Positions 7,776-14,516 of a stretch of 64,000 nucleotides of DNA are shown piece by piece. Made by a program: the position numbers and the translations under genes. The notes under the pieces were generated by a model that saw only the letters and a program-made list of their open reading frames with translations, was not told the DNA's origin and did no database searches. Source of the stretch: an uncultured Erysipelotrichaceae bacterium (GTDB lineage Bacteria > Bacillota_I > Bacilli_A > Erysipelotrichales > Erysipelotrichaceae); the NCBI GenBank assembly GCA_902786245.1, contig CADABS010000005.1, positions 1-64,000 of the forward strand, read 5' to 3'. Each line of letters starts with the position of its first letter. Position 1 is the stretch's first letter.

Positions 7776-7858
7776 TAATTGACCTTAGTAACCTTGGTAA
7801 TCATGAAAATTACTAGGGTAGGACGACCTTGGTAATTGACCCTAGTAACCCTAGTAAT
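7770..7858. repeat. Iteron array, candidate phage replication origin
   Basis: Six direct copies and one inverted copy of a 10-base motif CC[CT][AT][AG]GTAA[TC] occur at 7770-7779, 7783-7792, 7792-7801, 7809-7818 (inverted), 7827-7836, 7840-7849 and 7849-7858. They form two 32-base triplets (7770-7801 and 7827-7858) with identical internal spacing, flanking the inverted copy. The array begins in the stop codon of the primase-helicase gene, a usual place for a phage origin. Function is inferred. Confidence 0.65.
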
Positions 7859-7948
7859 GCAAACAATGCAACCCCTGCAGTAACATCTTACGTATCTATA
7901 AATATATAAGGCATGCAAGGGTTGTAACCGCGGTGCAGGCACACACAC

Positions 7949-7989
7949 GGTGTGGCTTGGCGAACGCTTACGCCAAAGCCAACCACACC
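7949..7989. other. Long imperfect stem-loop next to the iterons
   Basis: GGTGTGG (7949-7955) pairs with CCACACC (7983-7989), and CTTGGCG (7956-7962) pairs with CGCCAAAG (7971-7978) around an 8-base loop, with small bulges. No T-run follows, so it is not a simple terminator. The 250-base gene-free stretch 7776-8024 holds the iterons, a GCAACCC...GGGTTG inverted pair (~7867-7927) and this hairpin, which fits a structured origin. Confidence 0.5.
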
Positions 7990-8024
7990 ATGGGTACCAT
8001 GCCGAGACCCGAACTGGAGATAAC

Positions 8025-8180
8025 ATGACGAAATATGAAAAATGGGAAATCTGGGACGAGATCCTCGGATGGACATACAGGTCATTCATTTACAAGCCAT
8101 GGCCAGAGAAAGACCATGCTAGGTATTATCTGAAGAATTGCCCGTCTGTTCAGATTTCAGATCCGGATCTTCCGTTTTAA
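8025..8180 (+). CDS. Small phage protein
   Basis: 51 residues, MTKYEKWEIWDEILGW..., rich in Trp and Tyr; not recognised. The ATG at 8025 follows CTGGAGATAAC; an upstream in-frame ATG would start inside the structured non-coding region and lacks a ribosome site. It is first in a new run of closely packed accessory genes downstream of the candidate origin. Confidence 0.5.
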   Translation: MTKYEKWEIWDEILGWTYRSFIYKPWPEKDHARYYLKNCPSVQISDPDLPF

Positions 8181-8189
8181 GGAGAAGCA

Positions 8190-8519
8190 ATGACAATACA
8201 GAAAACAGGGCGGCTGACTGTAGAAGCAAAACAGCTGGAACGTCTGGAACATTACCCTCAGGACCGCATCCCGTTCCTGAGGAACTCGATGGCAGCAACG
8301 GAAGACAGTGTTGCCTTCAAGAAGTACAGATGGGGAGAACTGACGCTCGATCAGTTAAGAGAGTCAGTCGCCAGAACGAACTGCCTGCCGATCGAGGCAG
8401 TGACAGATCTGAGATTAAACACAGAATTGGAGATCACAGGATGGATGAATTATTCGAAGAAATCAGAAGATACATCGCTGAAGCCAGCGAAGCGTGGGAG
8501 ACCAAAATCAAATGCGTAA
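8190..8519 (+). CDS. Hypothetical phage protein
   Basis: 109 residues with a basic C-terminus (KPAKRGRPKS, an AT-hook-like GRP core). The N-terminal part is helical (LTVEAKQLERLEHYPQDRIPFLRNSMAATEDSVAFKKYRWGELTLDQLRES). The AT-hook-like tail suggests contact with DNA; otherwise unrecognised. Shine-Dalgarno AAGGAGAAG. Its end overlaps the next gene by eight bases. Confidence 0.5.
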   Translation: MTIQKTGRLTVEAKQLERLEHYPQDRIPFLRNSMAATEDSVAFKKYRWGELTLDQLRESVARTNCLPIEAVTDLRLNTELEITGWMNYSKKSEDTSLKPAKRGRPKSNA

Positions 8520-8901
8520 ATATTTAGTGACATGCGACCGCTGCGGAAAGGACTGCGGCGAAAAAGGCTACAAAGTAGTCTTCGGCTACGAAAACGAGAA
8601 CACCGCCGGCAGGATTGGCAGCCCGGAGACAGACAAACTCGACTTCTGCATGGACTGCATGAAGCAGATCCAGCAGATGGTGGCAGGATTCGCCGAAAGA
8701 AGAGAAGCGGAACCGAAGCCCGTCCAGAAGGAGAAGAAGCAGCCGAAGATCGACAAAGGCAAGGTCAGAGCGCTGCGGAATGCCGGGTGGAAGGTAAAGG
8801 ACATTGCCGGCGAAATGGGATGCAGCCCACAGGCCGTGTACAGCGTTCTGAAGGAGGCAGAGAATGGCGACGAAGCAGCTGAGTCTGTTCTGGCGTCCTG
8901 A
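8512..8901 (+). CDS. Zinc-ribbon plus HTH phage protein
   Basis: 129 residues. The N-terminus carries CDRCGKDC and FCMDCMKQ, a probable four-Cys zinc site. Residues ~85-120 (KVRALRNAGWKVKDIAGEMGCSPQAVYSVLKEAE) are a resolvase-type helix-turn-helix. It therefore probably binds DNA. The ATG at 8512 overlaps the preceding gene; a GTG 18 bases upstream is possible. Specific role unknown. Confidence 0.6.
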   Translation: MRKYLVTCDRCGKDCGEKGYKVVFGYENENTAGRIGSPETDKLDFCMDCMKQIQQMVAGFAERREAEPKPVQKEKKQPKIDKGKVRALRNAGWKVKDIAGEMGCSPQAVYSVLKEAENGDEAAESVLAS

Positions 8902-9184
8902 GGAAGAGCGTCCGGCAATGGTAAAGACGGAAGTGCCGGAAAAGTCACCGACATCAGAGGAAGACTACATGATCGAACTGCTTCGGGCGGCTGACGAATG
9001 CGTGAAATGCCACGTAAAGCCGGTGTTCTATGTTAGTAAGAACCACAAGAGTATACAAGGGTATACGTTCGATTACATTGGTATGAAGTGCCCGCTGTGC
9101 GGATTCAGCTGCGGAGGAGCGGGTGGTGAAGACATGGAGACGGTCAGACATTGGAACGACTGTAACAGGAGTTTCAATCGGTGA
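8864..9184 (+). CDS. Zinc-finger phage protein (Lar-like pattern)
   Basis: 106 residues. Two Cys pairs (CVKCHVK and CPLCGFSCGG) followed by a 'VRHWNDCNRSF' tail recall Lar-family restriction-alleviation proteins, which end in CP.CG...A...WN.R. The N-terminal extension MATKQLSLFWRPEEER is unusual for that family, and the similarity is weak. It overlaps the previous gene by 38 bases. Confidence 0.5.
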   Translation: MATKQLSLFWRPEEERPAMVKTEVPEKSPTSEEDYMIELLRAADECVKCHVKPVFYVSKNHKSIQGYTFDYIGMKCPLCGFSCGGAGGEDMETVRHWNDCNRSFNR

Positions 9185-9199
9185 CAGGGAGAAAATGAT

Positions 9200-9655
9200 A
9201 TGGGGAACAAGAAAAAAGCAGTATCTTTCAGCCGGCAGTGCTTCGAATCTGCTTTAGAGCGTACAGGATTATCCAAAAACAAATTAGCTAAGAAGGCTTT
9301 CCCAGATGTGGCGGATCCAGCCCGTAAACTGCATAAATACTTAGAAGCCGGCGAAATGGCGCCTGATGTTTTGGACACGATTGCCACGGAGTTGGGCGTT
9401 TCAACTGATTATTTATCAGGAACGTATAGCGACACAACAACAATTCTTACAGAGCGTATTGTTGCGTATAAAACAGACGGTCGCATAGTGAGAGCGTATG
9501 ATCAGGAAGAACTCATCCGGTGCAAGGATTGCAAGTGGTTCAGAACGTTCTACCACGGAGAGACCATGCCATTCAGCTATGAGTGCGCAAAATTATGGCT
9601 GACAGGAATCGGAGTTGATGACTTCTGTTCAAAGGCAGAGAGGAGAGAAGAATGA
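9200..9655 (+). CDS. HTH protein with C-terminal Cys motif
   Basis: 151 residues. Residues ~10-75 form an XRE-like helix-turn-helix (LSKNKLAKKAF... LDTIATELGVSTDYLSG). The C-terminal part has CKDCKWF...CAKLW...DDFCSKAER, a four-Cys pattern common in small Firmicutes phage proteins. The fusion of the two is the notable point. Possibly a minor regulator in the accessory block. Confidence 0.6.
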   Translation: MGNKKKAVSFSRQCFESALERTGLSKNKLAKKAFPDVADPARKLHKYLEAGEMAPDVLDTIATELGVSTDYLSGTYSDTTTILTERIVAYKTDGRIVRAYDQEELIRCKDCKWFRTFYHGETMPFSYECAKLWLTGIGVDDFCSKAERREE

Positions 9656-9858
9656 GCGGTCGAAAATACAAGCGAGGTAAGCAGATATGCACAGTTTCCG
9701 ACTTCGATCAAAGCTGCAGCAAGTTCTATGTCGTTTACTTTGGCCCGTGTAACCCGCAGACAAAACACCGCTCATTCTTGATTTCATGGCAGTATTGCAC
9801 ACTGCTGAATTTCATCGAAAAAGGATGGGTATTTGAAGCAGAAAGTAGAGAAGAATGA
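9652..9858 (+). CDS. Hypothetical phage protein
   Basis: 68 residues, basic N-terminus (MSGRKYKRGKQI) and aromatic-rich centre. Starts on an ATGA overlap with the preceding gene and ends on an ATGA-type overlap with the next, so it is translationally coupled on both sides. No recognised domain. Confidence 0.45.
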   Translation: MSGRKYKRGKQICTVSDFDQSCSKFYVVYFGPCNPQTKHRSFLISWQYCTLLNFIEKGWVFEAESREE

Positions 9859-10259
9859 AATTGAACGAGATACATGCAGATATTGAACGGTATTTTGCAG
9901 AAGATTGCTATTGCCCAAACGAAGTGTACTCGGTTGATGGGTTTTGCTATCAGTTGGTATACGGTGATGCCGATTGCAAGGTGGTAGGAACATATCCGAG
10001 CGGAAAAGAAGGCGAAGAAATCACATTTGTTATCACAGCAAGCGGAAAAGAACATGATCATCCGATTCTGCTCAATATCTGGCACACATCCGAGATGGTT
10101 ACAGGAATGGAACGCTATGAATATTCTGAGGAAAATCTGAAGAATATCATCCGGTATTTTAAGGGAGAAATCAGCACTGTTCCGTTGACCGAAGCCGAGG
10201 ATCTGAAGAAGAGTGTTGCTGAAATTCTGAGCATTTCCGATGGATTGATTGTTTCGTGA
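9855..10259 (+). CDS. Hypothetical phage protein
   Basis: 134 residues, acidic, soluble, alpha/beta (MKLNEIHADIERYFAEDCYCPNE...). No zinc motif or known fold is obvious. Coupled to the preceding gene by four bases. The next gene has its own AGGAGG after a 16-base gap. Slightly lower GC than the replication block, as is usual for accessory phage genes. Confidence 0.5.
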   Translation: MKLNEIHADIERYFAEDCYCPNEVYSVDGFCYQLVYGDADCKVVGTYPSGKEGEEITFVITASGKEHDHPILLNIWHTSEMVTGMERYEYSEENLKNIIRYFKGEISTVPLTEAEDLKKSVAEILSISDGLIVS

Positions 10260-10275
10260 GAGGAGGTTGAATATA

Positions 10276-10581
10276 ATGCCGGACACAATGAGTAATGAAG
10301 ATCTGGATGTAATGATCAATGCGCAGCTGGATGAAGCGCAGGAAAAATATGAGAAAGCACTGGAAAAACTGAAGCGGGATCTTGATGGAGTATACTTCCG
10401 GATCTGCAGGGACGGGAAATGGCAGAATATTTGCTTTTCCGATCTGACGCCGGAAGAACGTGACAAGGTTACAGAGGGCAGGAGCGCAGAGTGGCTGAGG
10501 TCACTGGCGTATCATCTTGCGGACAGACTGGTAGAGATCGCAGATTTTGCAGGGGTGAGCGGAAATGGACAGGCTGATTAG
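10276..10581 (+). CDS. Hypothetical helical phage protein
   Basis: 101 residues, MPDTMSNEDLDVMINAQ..., with a charged helical first half (LDEAQEKYEKALEKLKRDLDG) that may form a coiled coil. AGGAGG at 10261-10266 supports the ATG at 10276. It overlaps the next gene by 17 bases. Function not recognised. Confidence 0.5.
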   Translation: MPDTMSNEDLDVMINAQLDEAQEKYEKALEKLKRDLDGVYFRICRDGKWQNICFSDLTPEERDKVTEGRSAEWLRSLAYHLADRLVEIADFAGVSGNGQAD

Positions 10582-10861
10582 TGCGGATGCGTTGATGGAA
10601 AACCATTTTTCACCTAGTCACAGAATTGCACTGAGTTATGCAGATAAGCAGTGGATGCGGAAGATTATTAGCGAAGCACCGACAGTAGATGCTGTTCCGG
10701 TGGAGTTCATAAAAGGAGAACTGGAACGTCTGAAAGCGAATCGTATAGACGCAGACTCGGATGATGTTGATTATGCATGGGATTTAAAAATGAAGATTGA
10801 GGCTTTATCAGATTTGCTTGGTGCATGGGAGGACACTTATGAGATTGATTTATGCAGATGA
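10565..10861 (+). CDS. Small phage protein with TVDAVPVE motif
   Basis: 98 residues beginning MDRLISADALMENHF and containing EAPTVDAVPVEFIKGELERL, a pattern widespread in small Firmicutes phage ORFs ('RLIDADAL... APTIDAVPV'). The gene at 10839 carries the same TVDAxPVE element, so the two look like paralogous modules. Function unknown. Confidence 0.55.
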   Translation: MDRLISADALMENHFSPSHRIALSYADKQWMRKIISEAPTVDAVPVEFIKGELERLKANRIDADSDDVDYAWDLKMKIEALSDLLGAWEDTYEIDLCR

Positions 10862-11072
10862 AATACCGTACGAAAAAGGCGAGGTATCGCTCGGAAACGG
10901 CAATTACGAAACGGTTAACATTACATATGAAGGCGATATTGATGCAATGGAGACAGTAGACGCAATCCCTGTTGAATGGCTTGAAGGTCTGCACAAAACA
11001 GCACAGTCAGACGAGGCAGACAGGATGATTGATGAAATCATCTCGTTATGGGAAGCGAGGAAAAATGAGTGA
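10839..11072 (+). CDS. Small phage protein, paralogue-like of the preceding gene
   Basis: 77 residues, MRLIYADEIPYEKGE... with METVDAIPVEWLEGLHK, matching the TVDA-PVE module of the gene before it. The ATG at 10839 is chosen because GGGAGG lies at 10827-10832, inside the previous coding sequence. It overlaps the next gene by eight bases. Role unknown. Confidence 0.5.
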   Translation: MRLIYADEIPYEKGEVSLGNGNYETVNITYEGDIDAMETVDAIPVEWLEGLHKTAQSDEADRMIDEIISLWEARKNE

Positions 11073-11400
11073 CTTTACTTTCGAAATGCCGATAGATGAG
11101 GAGACGTGGGAGTTGATAGGAAACGCAGATTTTGCTCAGACCGAAAAGGTATGGTTTCAAAATAAACACGGCATATCTGCCGAGTTTGCAAAGGTCAGAC
11201 ATGGGCATTGGGAGTTTGAAGGATGGAACACGTATACATGCTCATCTTGCGGTGCGGTATATGGCACAGAACAGTTAACTGCATTACAGCAGTATACTAC
11301 AGACCCGGCTTTTCCAAGGTACTGTCCGAACTGCGGTAGCAGAAACGTAGTAGAAACATGGAACGTACCGGATTGGAGAAAGAAAGATGACGAGAGATGA
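11065..11400 (+). CDS. Zinc-ribbon phage protein
   Basis: 111 residues. The C-terminal half has CSSCGAVYG and, about 30 residues on, CPNCGSRN, a four-Cys zinc ribbon preceded by the typical 'HGHWEFEGWNTYTC' lead. This build is common in the accessory region of Firmicutes phages, with no proven role. GCGAGG lies seven bases before the ATG at 11065. Confidence 0.6.
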   Translation: MSDFTFEMPIDEETWELIGNADFAQTEKVWFQNKHGISAEFAKVRHGHWEFEGWNTYTCSSCGAVYGTEQLTALQQYTTDPAFPRYCPNCGSRNVVETWNVPDWRKKDDER

Positions 11401-11569
11401 TCATCAGAAGATACTGAACATCGCCGATATGATTCAAGGCGAAATCAACCGGATGTGTGTGACAGGCGAAATCGCAGAACTTGACACGATGGCATTCTAT
11501 GCCGAGGAGAACATAAAGCGACTGAGAGACATGCGGTACAGAGAACTGACAGGACAGGAGGAACGATGA
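11387..11569 (+). CDS. Small helical phage protein
   Basis: 60 residues, MTRDDHQKILNIADMI..., predicted all-helical and charged. The start ATG lies inside the end of the zinc-ribbon gene behind TTGGAGAAAG, and the end overlaps the following gene by four bases. Unrecognised. Confidence 0.45.
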   Translation: MTRDDHQKILNIADMIQGEINRMCVTGEIAELDTMAFYAEENIKRLRDMRYRELTGQEER

Positions 11570-11817
11570 CAGAAGCAGAAGTAAAGAAACATCTGAAGGC
11601 AGCGGAAGGATTCGACAAAGAAGGCGAAGCGTACGTCCATTCCGAGTATAAACTTGGCGACCATCCGCTGATCGTTGCAGGAGACAGCATCGTTGTGATT
11701 CGCATCATCGAAAGGATCGCCACAAGACTAGCAAAAATCTGTGGGCAGGAATTTGACGATATTATCGAGGCAGTGAAAGAGATGCACGATTGGGACGCAG
11801 AACTGATGAGGAACTGA
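11566..11817 (+). CDS. Hypothetical phage protein
   Basis: 83 residues, MTEAEVKKHLKAAEGFD..., with a hydrophobic strand-helix centre (HPLIVAGDSIVVIRIIERIATRLAKI). It is not long enough to be clearly membrane-bound. AGGAGG immediately precedes its overlap start. Last of the packed accessory run before the late regulator. Unrecognised. Confidence 0.5.
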   Translation: MTEAEVKKHLKAAEGFDKEGEAYVHSEYKLGDHPLIVAGDSIVVIRIIERIATRLAKICGQEFDDIIEAVKEMHDWDAELMRN

Positions 11818-11920
11818 CGGCCAAGTGGGGGAACAGAAATCATGGTTGACGAGTGGTGGATAGACGGCTGGATCTCGATTTGGCTGGACAGGCAGACGAA
11901 GGAATTACAGGAGGCGATTG

Positions 11921-12313
11921 GTGGAGTTAGAGAGGCTGAGAGAAGTCAGGCACATTCAGAGAGAGATAGACGAGCTGGAACAACTGAAGAAGTATCTGTA
12001 TTATCCGGTCGGCAGTCCGAACTTAACATCTGAAGGATTCGGCAGCACTCCGGGCGATCCGACGGTCCGCGCCGTCAATGCGATCAGGGAGGTCGAGGAA
12101 CAGATCTGTGATATCCAGAATCGTCTGGCCAAAGAGGTATCTGAGATTCTCGATTGGATTTACAACGACGTTCACCAGTCAGAACTGAGGCAGATCTTTA
12201 TCTGTCATTATCTGCAGGGTATGTCATGGGAGCAGACGACCATGCATGTGCTGGGGTACGTCGGGTCAGACACTGCAAAGAAAAGAGTATACAGATATTT
12301 CGATGCAGAATAA
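11921..12313 (+). CDS. Late transcription regulator, sigma region 4-like (ArpU/DUF1492 type)
   Basis: 130 residues from a GTG start with AGGAGG at 11909-11914. An N-terminal coiled coil (ERLREVRHIQREIDELEQLKKYL) precedes 'SPNLTSEGFGSTPGDPTVRAVN', and the C-terminal ~60 residues (LRQIFICHYLQGMSWEQTTMHVLGYVGSDTAKKRVYRYF) resemble sigma-70 region 4. This is the layout of ArpU/DUF1492-type proteins that switch on late genes in Firmicutes phages. It lies directly before the packaging genes, as expected. TTG 11918 is an alternative start. Confidence 0.75.
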   Translation: MELERLREVRHIQREIDELEQLKKYLYYPVGSPNLTSEGFGSTPGDPTVRAVNAIREVEEQICDIQNRLAKEVSEILDWIYNDVHQSELRQIFICHYLQGMSWEQTTMHVLGYVGSDTAKKRVYRYFDAE

Positions 12314-12373
12314 AAGTGACCCGCCACGGCCCGAAAGAATGTTCTAATATAACAGCATGAATCAGAGTGAAAG

Positions 12374-12403
12374 GGGAGGCTATGGTGAGCGGCTTCCCTT
12401 TTT
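12374..12403 (+). terminator. Rho-independent terminator before the late region
   Basis: GGGAGGCT (12374-12381) pairs with GGCTTCCC (12391-12398), with two G-T wobbles, around a 9-base loop, followed by five T. It sits 60 bases after the late regulator and so separates early/middle from late transcription. The other sequence between 12314 and 12496 contains no convincing gene. Confidence 0.6.
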
Positions 12404-12496
12404 CATGCGGCGATGGGAGCGGTTGTCATCATTTCAGCCGCATGCGCGATAGGACACTTTCCTTCTTCGAACCGCTCTCATTTATCTGGAGGATAT

Positions 12497-12700
12497 ATGG
12501 CAGAGGCAGATGTGATCGATATCAGCTGGATGGATCCGGAACAACTCAGGGTACATCTGCGCGGAACATCAGAACTGACTTCCTGTCCGTGCATGCGCTG
12601 CACATCAGTGTGCGACAGCCTCAGCACGGTAGAGAACTGTGATGCATATCAGCTGTGGTACTGGCAGATGATGAGAAACAGGGAGAAGCGCAAGCGATGA
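12497..12700 (+). CDS. Small Cys-containing phage protein
   Basis: 67 residues, MAEADVIDISWMDPEQL..., with CPCMRCTSVCDSLSTVENC in the middle, a probable metal-binding cluster. CTGGAGGATAT supports the ATG at 12497. It overlaps the next small gene by four bases. It precedes the HNH gene, a place often taken by small packaging-associated ORFs, but nothing marks it as a small terminase. Confidence 0.45.
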   Translation: MAEADVIDISWMDPEQLRVHLRGTSELTSCPCMRCTSVCDSLSTVENCDAYQLWYWQMMRNREKRKR

Positions 12701-12828
12701 ATGAAGAAAAACCATGTGATTACTGTGATAACAGAGACGTCTGCACAGTGCAGGATATATGTTCAGATCTGAGGACATATCTGACAAAGGAGAACCATGG
12801 CGAGGACGGTAACAAAGAGACCGGATAA
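12697..12828 (+). CDS. Short Cys-rich phage protein
   Basis: 43 residues, MNEEKPCDYCDNRDVC..., with CDYC and C-x5-C spacing, probably binding zinc. It begins on an ATGA overlap with the preceding gene and extends 32 bases into the HNH gene. It closely resembles the first in appearance (both short, both Cys-clustered), but no homology can be claimed. Confidence 0.4.
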   Translation: MNEEKPCDYCDNRDVCTVQDICSDLRTYLTKENHGEDGNKETG

Positions 12829-13153
12829 GGACGGATCGCACCGGGCACAATTCGACAAGAACAAAAAGAAGATCTATGCGACGCAGCAGATCTGCGGCAT
12901 CTGCGGTCAGCCGGTTGACTTCTCGCTGAAGTGGCCGGATCCGATGTCACCGACGATCGACCACATCATCCCAGTGTCAGCAGGCGGACACCCGTCCGAC
13001 CTGGCTAATCTGCAATTGGCTCACTTTACATGCAACAGACAAAAATCAAATAAATTAGTTAACAACCAATACAAGAAAACACAGAAGACCGAAGTGATTT
13101 CAAACAGAATATTACCCCAGGCGATGGATTGGAAGACATATCGTGCAAAGTAG
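12797..13153 (+). CDS. HNH endonuclease (packaging-associated)
   Basis: 118 residues. CGICGQP and a later Cys provide the zinc site, and 'TIDHIIPVSAGGHPSDLANLQLAHFTCNRQKSNK' is a clear HNH motif (H-x-P, N-L, H-x2-C-N). HNH proteins encoded beside the terminase assist cutting at cos in many long-tailed phages. Here the gene lies directly before a GC-rich inverted repeat and the portal gene. Shine-Dalgarno AAGGAG. Confidence 0.9.
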   Translation: MARTVTKRPDKDGSHRAQFDKNKKKIYATQQICGICGQPVDFSLKWPDPMSPTIDHIIPVSAGGHPSDLANLQLAHFTCNRQKSNKLVNNQYKKTQKTEVISNRILPQAMDWKTYRAK

Positions 13154-13198
13154 GGGGAGTACCTCCCTCCCCGGTATGGCTCCGACCTTCACTCCCCC
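13153..13198. other. GC-rich inverted repeat, candidate cos region
   Basis: GGGGGAGT (13153-13160) and ACTCCCCC (13191-13198) form a perfect inverted repeat around a C-rich centre, in the 112-base gap between the HNH and portal genes. HNH-terminase phages often carry cos near this point. No direct evidence of cutting can be read from the sequence. Confidence 0.3.
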
Positions 13199-13229
13199 GG
13201 TCTACGAAGATTTTTCGCAGAAAACTCAC

Positions 13230-13253
13230 AGCGACCCTTGCGGCCGCTTTTTT
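13230..13253 (+). terminator. Weak terminator-like hairpin before portal gene
   Basis: AGCGACC (13230-13236) pairs with GGCCGCT (13242-13248), one mismatch, loop of five, followed by T-run to 13253. It ends 8 bases before the AGGAGG of the portal gene. It may instead be part of the packaging-site structure. Confidence 0.35.
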
Positions 13254-13265
13254 ACAGGAGGCTTT

Positions 13266-14516
13266 ATGGCAGAATACAAAGGCATCGATTATCTCAGACG
13301 GAAGCTTTCACAGAAGCGCTCAAGGGTACTTCTGCGTTACAAGTACTATGAAATGAAGGACATTGACCTGTCCAAGGGCATCACGATTCCGGCATCGCTC
13401 CGGTCCCAGTTCAGATCTGTTTTCGGCTGGTGTGCAAAGTCGGTGGACAGTCTGGCAGACAGGCTGCAGCTGCGCGGATTTGCGGATGATAACTTTGACA
13501 TCATGGAAATATTCAACATGAATAATCCGGATGTCCTTTTTGATTCTGCAATACTGGGCGCTTTGATTTCGTCCTGTGACTTTATCTATATTTCCGCTGA
13601 TGAAGATGGTTATCCAAGATTGCAGGTCATCGATGGTGCCAATGCGACCGGTATCATAGATCCGTTCACGAACATGCTGACGGAAGGATATGCTGTCCTG
13701 GAAAGAGATGATCATAACCAACCGACTATTGAAGCGTATTTCACTGCCGGAGAAACGCAGTATTACTACAAAGGCGATCCGGATATTCAGACGATTGAAA
13801 ACAAAGCACCATATCCGTTACTGGTGCCAATCATTTACAGACCGGACGCAAAAAGACCGTTCGGTCATTCCCGGATATCCCGGTCCTGCATGTATCTGCA
13901 GAGAGCAGCAAAGAACACTATGGAAAGATCGGAGATCTCTGCTGAGTTCTACTCCTTCCCGCAGAAATATGTCCTCGGTCTGAGTTCAGATGCCGAGAGT
14001 TTCGACACCTGGCAGGCAACGATTTCCAGCATGCTCGACTTCCGTTATGACGAAGAGAATGGCAACACACCATCTGTCGGACAGTTTACGCAGCAGTCTA
14101 TGTCACCATACACAGAGCAGCTCCGAACGATTGCATCAGTCTTCGCAGGAGAAACGGGACTGACATTGGATGATCTGGGCTTCGTATCTCAGAATCCAAG
14201 CTCTGCAGAGGCTATAAAGGCTTCTCACGAAGGCCTGCGTCTTACAGCCAGGAAAGCACAGAGAACATTCGGGTCAGGTTTTCTGAATGCCGGTTATCTT
14301 GCAGCGTGTATCCGAGATGATTTTTCCTATCTCAGAAGACAGGTTTATCTGACCAGGGCGTTATGGGAACCAATCTTCGAACCGGACATGGCAGCACTCG
14401 GTATGATCGGCGATGGTGTCGGCAAAATCAACACAGCTGTGCCCGGATATTTCACTGAAGAGAACCTCAGGGATCTGACCGGAATACCCAGTGCAAAGAC
14501 TGAAGAGGAATTCTGA
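13266..14516 (+). CDS. Phage portal protein
   Basis: 416 residues. Features of the portal family are visible: an N-terminal helical region, the 'YRPDAKRPFGHSRISRSCMYLQRAA' stretch near the middle, and 'FVSQNPSSAEAIKASHEGLRLTARKAQRTFGSGF' toward the C-terminus, as in SPP1/Gp6-type portals of Firmicutes siphophages. The dodecameric portal is the DNA entry channel of the head. The ATG at 13266 has ACAGGAGG upstream; the frame is open further upstream through the non-coding inverted repeat, which I do not regard as coding. It couples to the MuF gene (TGATG). Confidence 0.9.
   Translation: MAEYKGIDYLRRKLSQKRSRVLLRYKYYEMKDIDLSKGITIPASLRSQFRSVFGWCAKSVDSLADRLQLRGFADDNFDIMEIFNMNNPDVLFDSAILGALISSCDFIYISADEDGYPRLQVIDGANATGIIDPFTNMLTEGYAVLERDDHNQPTIEAYFTAGETQYYYKGDPDIQTIENKAPYPLLVPIIYRPDAKRPFGHSRISRSCMYLQRAAKNTMERSEISAEFYSFPQKYVLGLSSDAESFDTWQATISSMLDFRYDEENGNTPSVGQFTQQSMSPYTEQLRTIASVFAGETGLTLDDLGFVSQNPSSAEAIKASHEGLRLTARKAQRTFGSGFLNAGYLAACIRDDFSYLRRQVYLTRALWEPIFEPDMAALGMIGDGVGKINTAVPGYFTEENLRDLTGIPSAKTEEEF

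Noticed and set aside
9652-9858. Assignment of the accessory ORFs at 9652 and 9855 as anti-restriction or anti-CRISPR proteins
   Set aside because: Size and position would allow it, but no motif supports it, so they are left as hypothetical.
11842-12033. 63-codon frame MVDEWWIDGW... with a GGGGGAA site upstream
   Set aside because: Two thirds overlap the sigma-4-like late regulator in another frame and that part has no protein-like character. A very short real peptide at its start cannot be excluded.
12367-12642. 91-codon frame across the early/late terminator
   Set aside because: Covers a terminator hairpin and the start of the better supported 12497 gene in another frame.
13143-13265. Upstream extension of the portal frame
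   Set aside because: The extension reads through the GC-rich inverted repeat and a terminator-like hairpin; the ATG at 13266 has a perfect AGGAGG.
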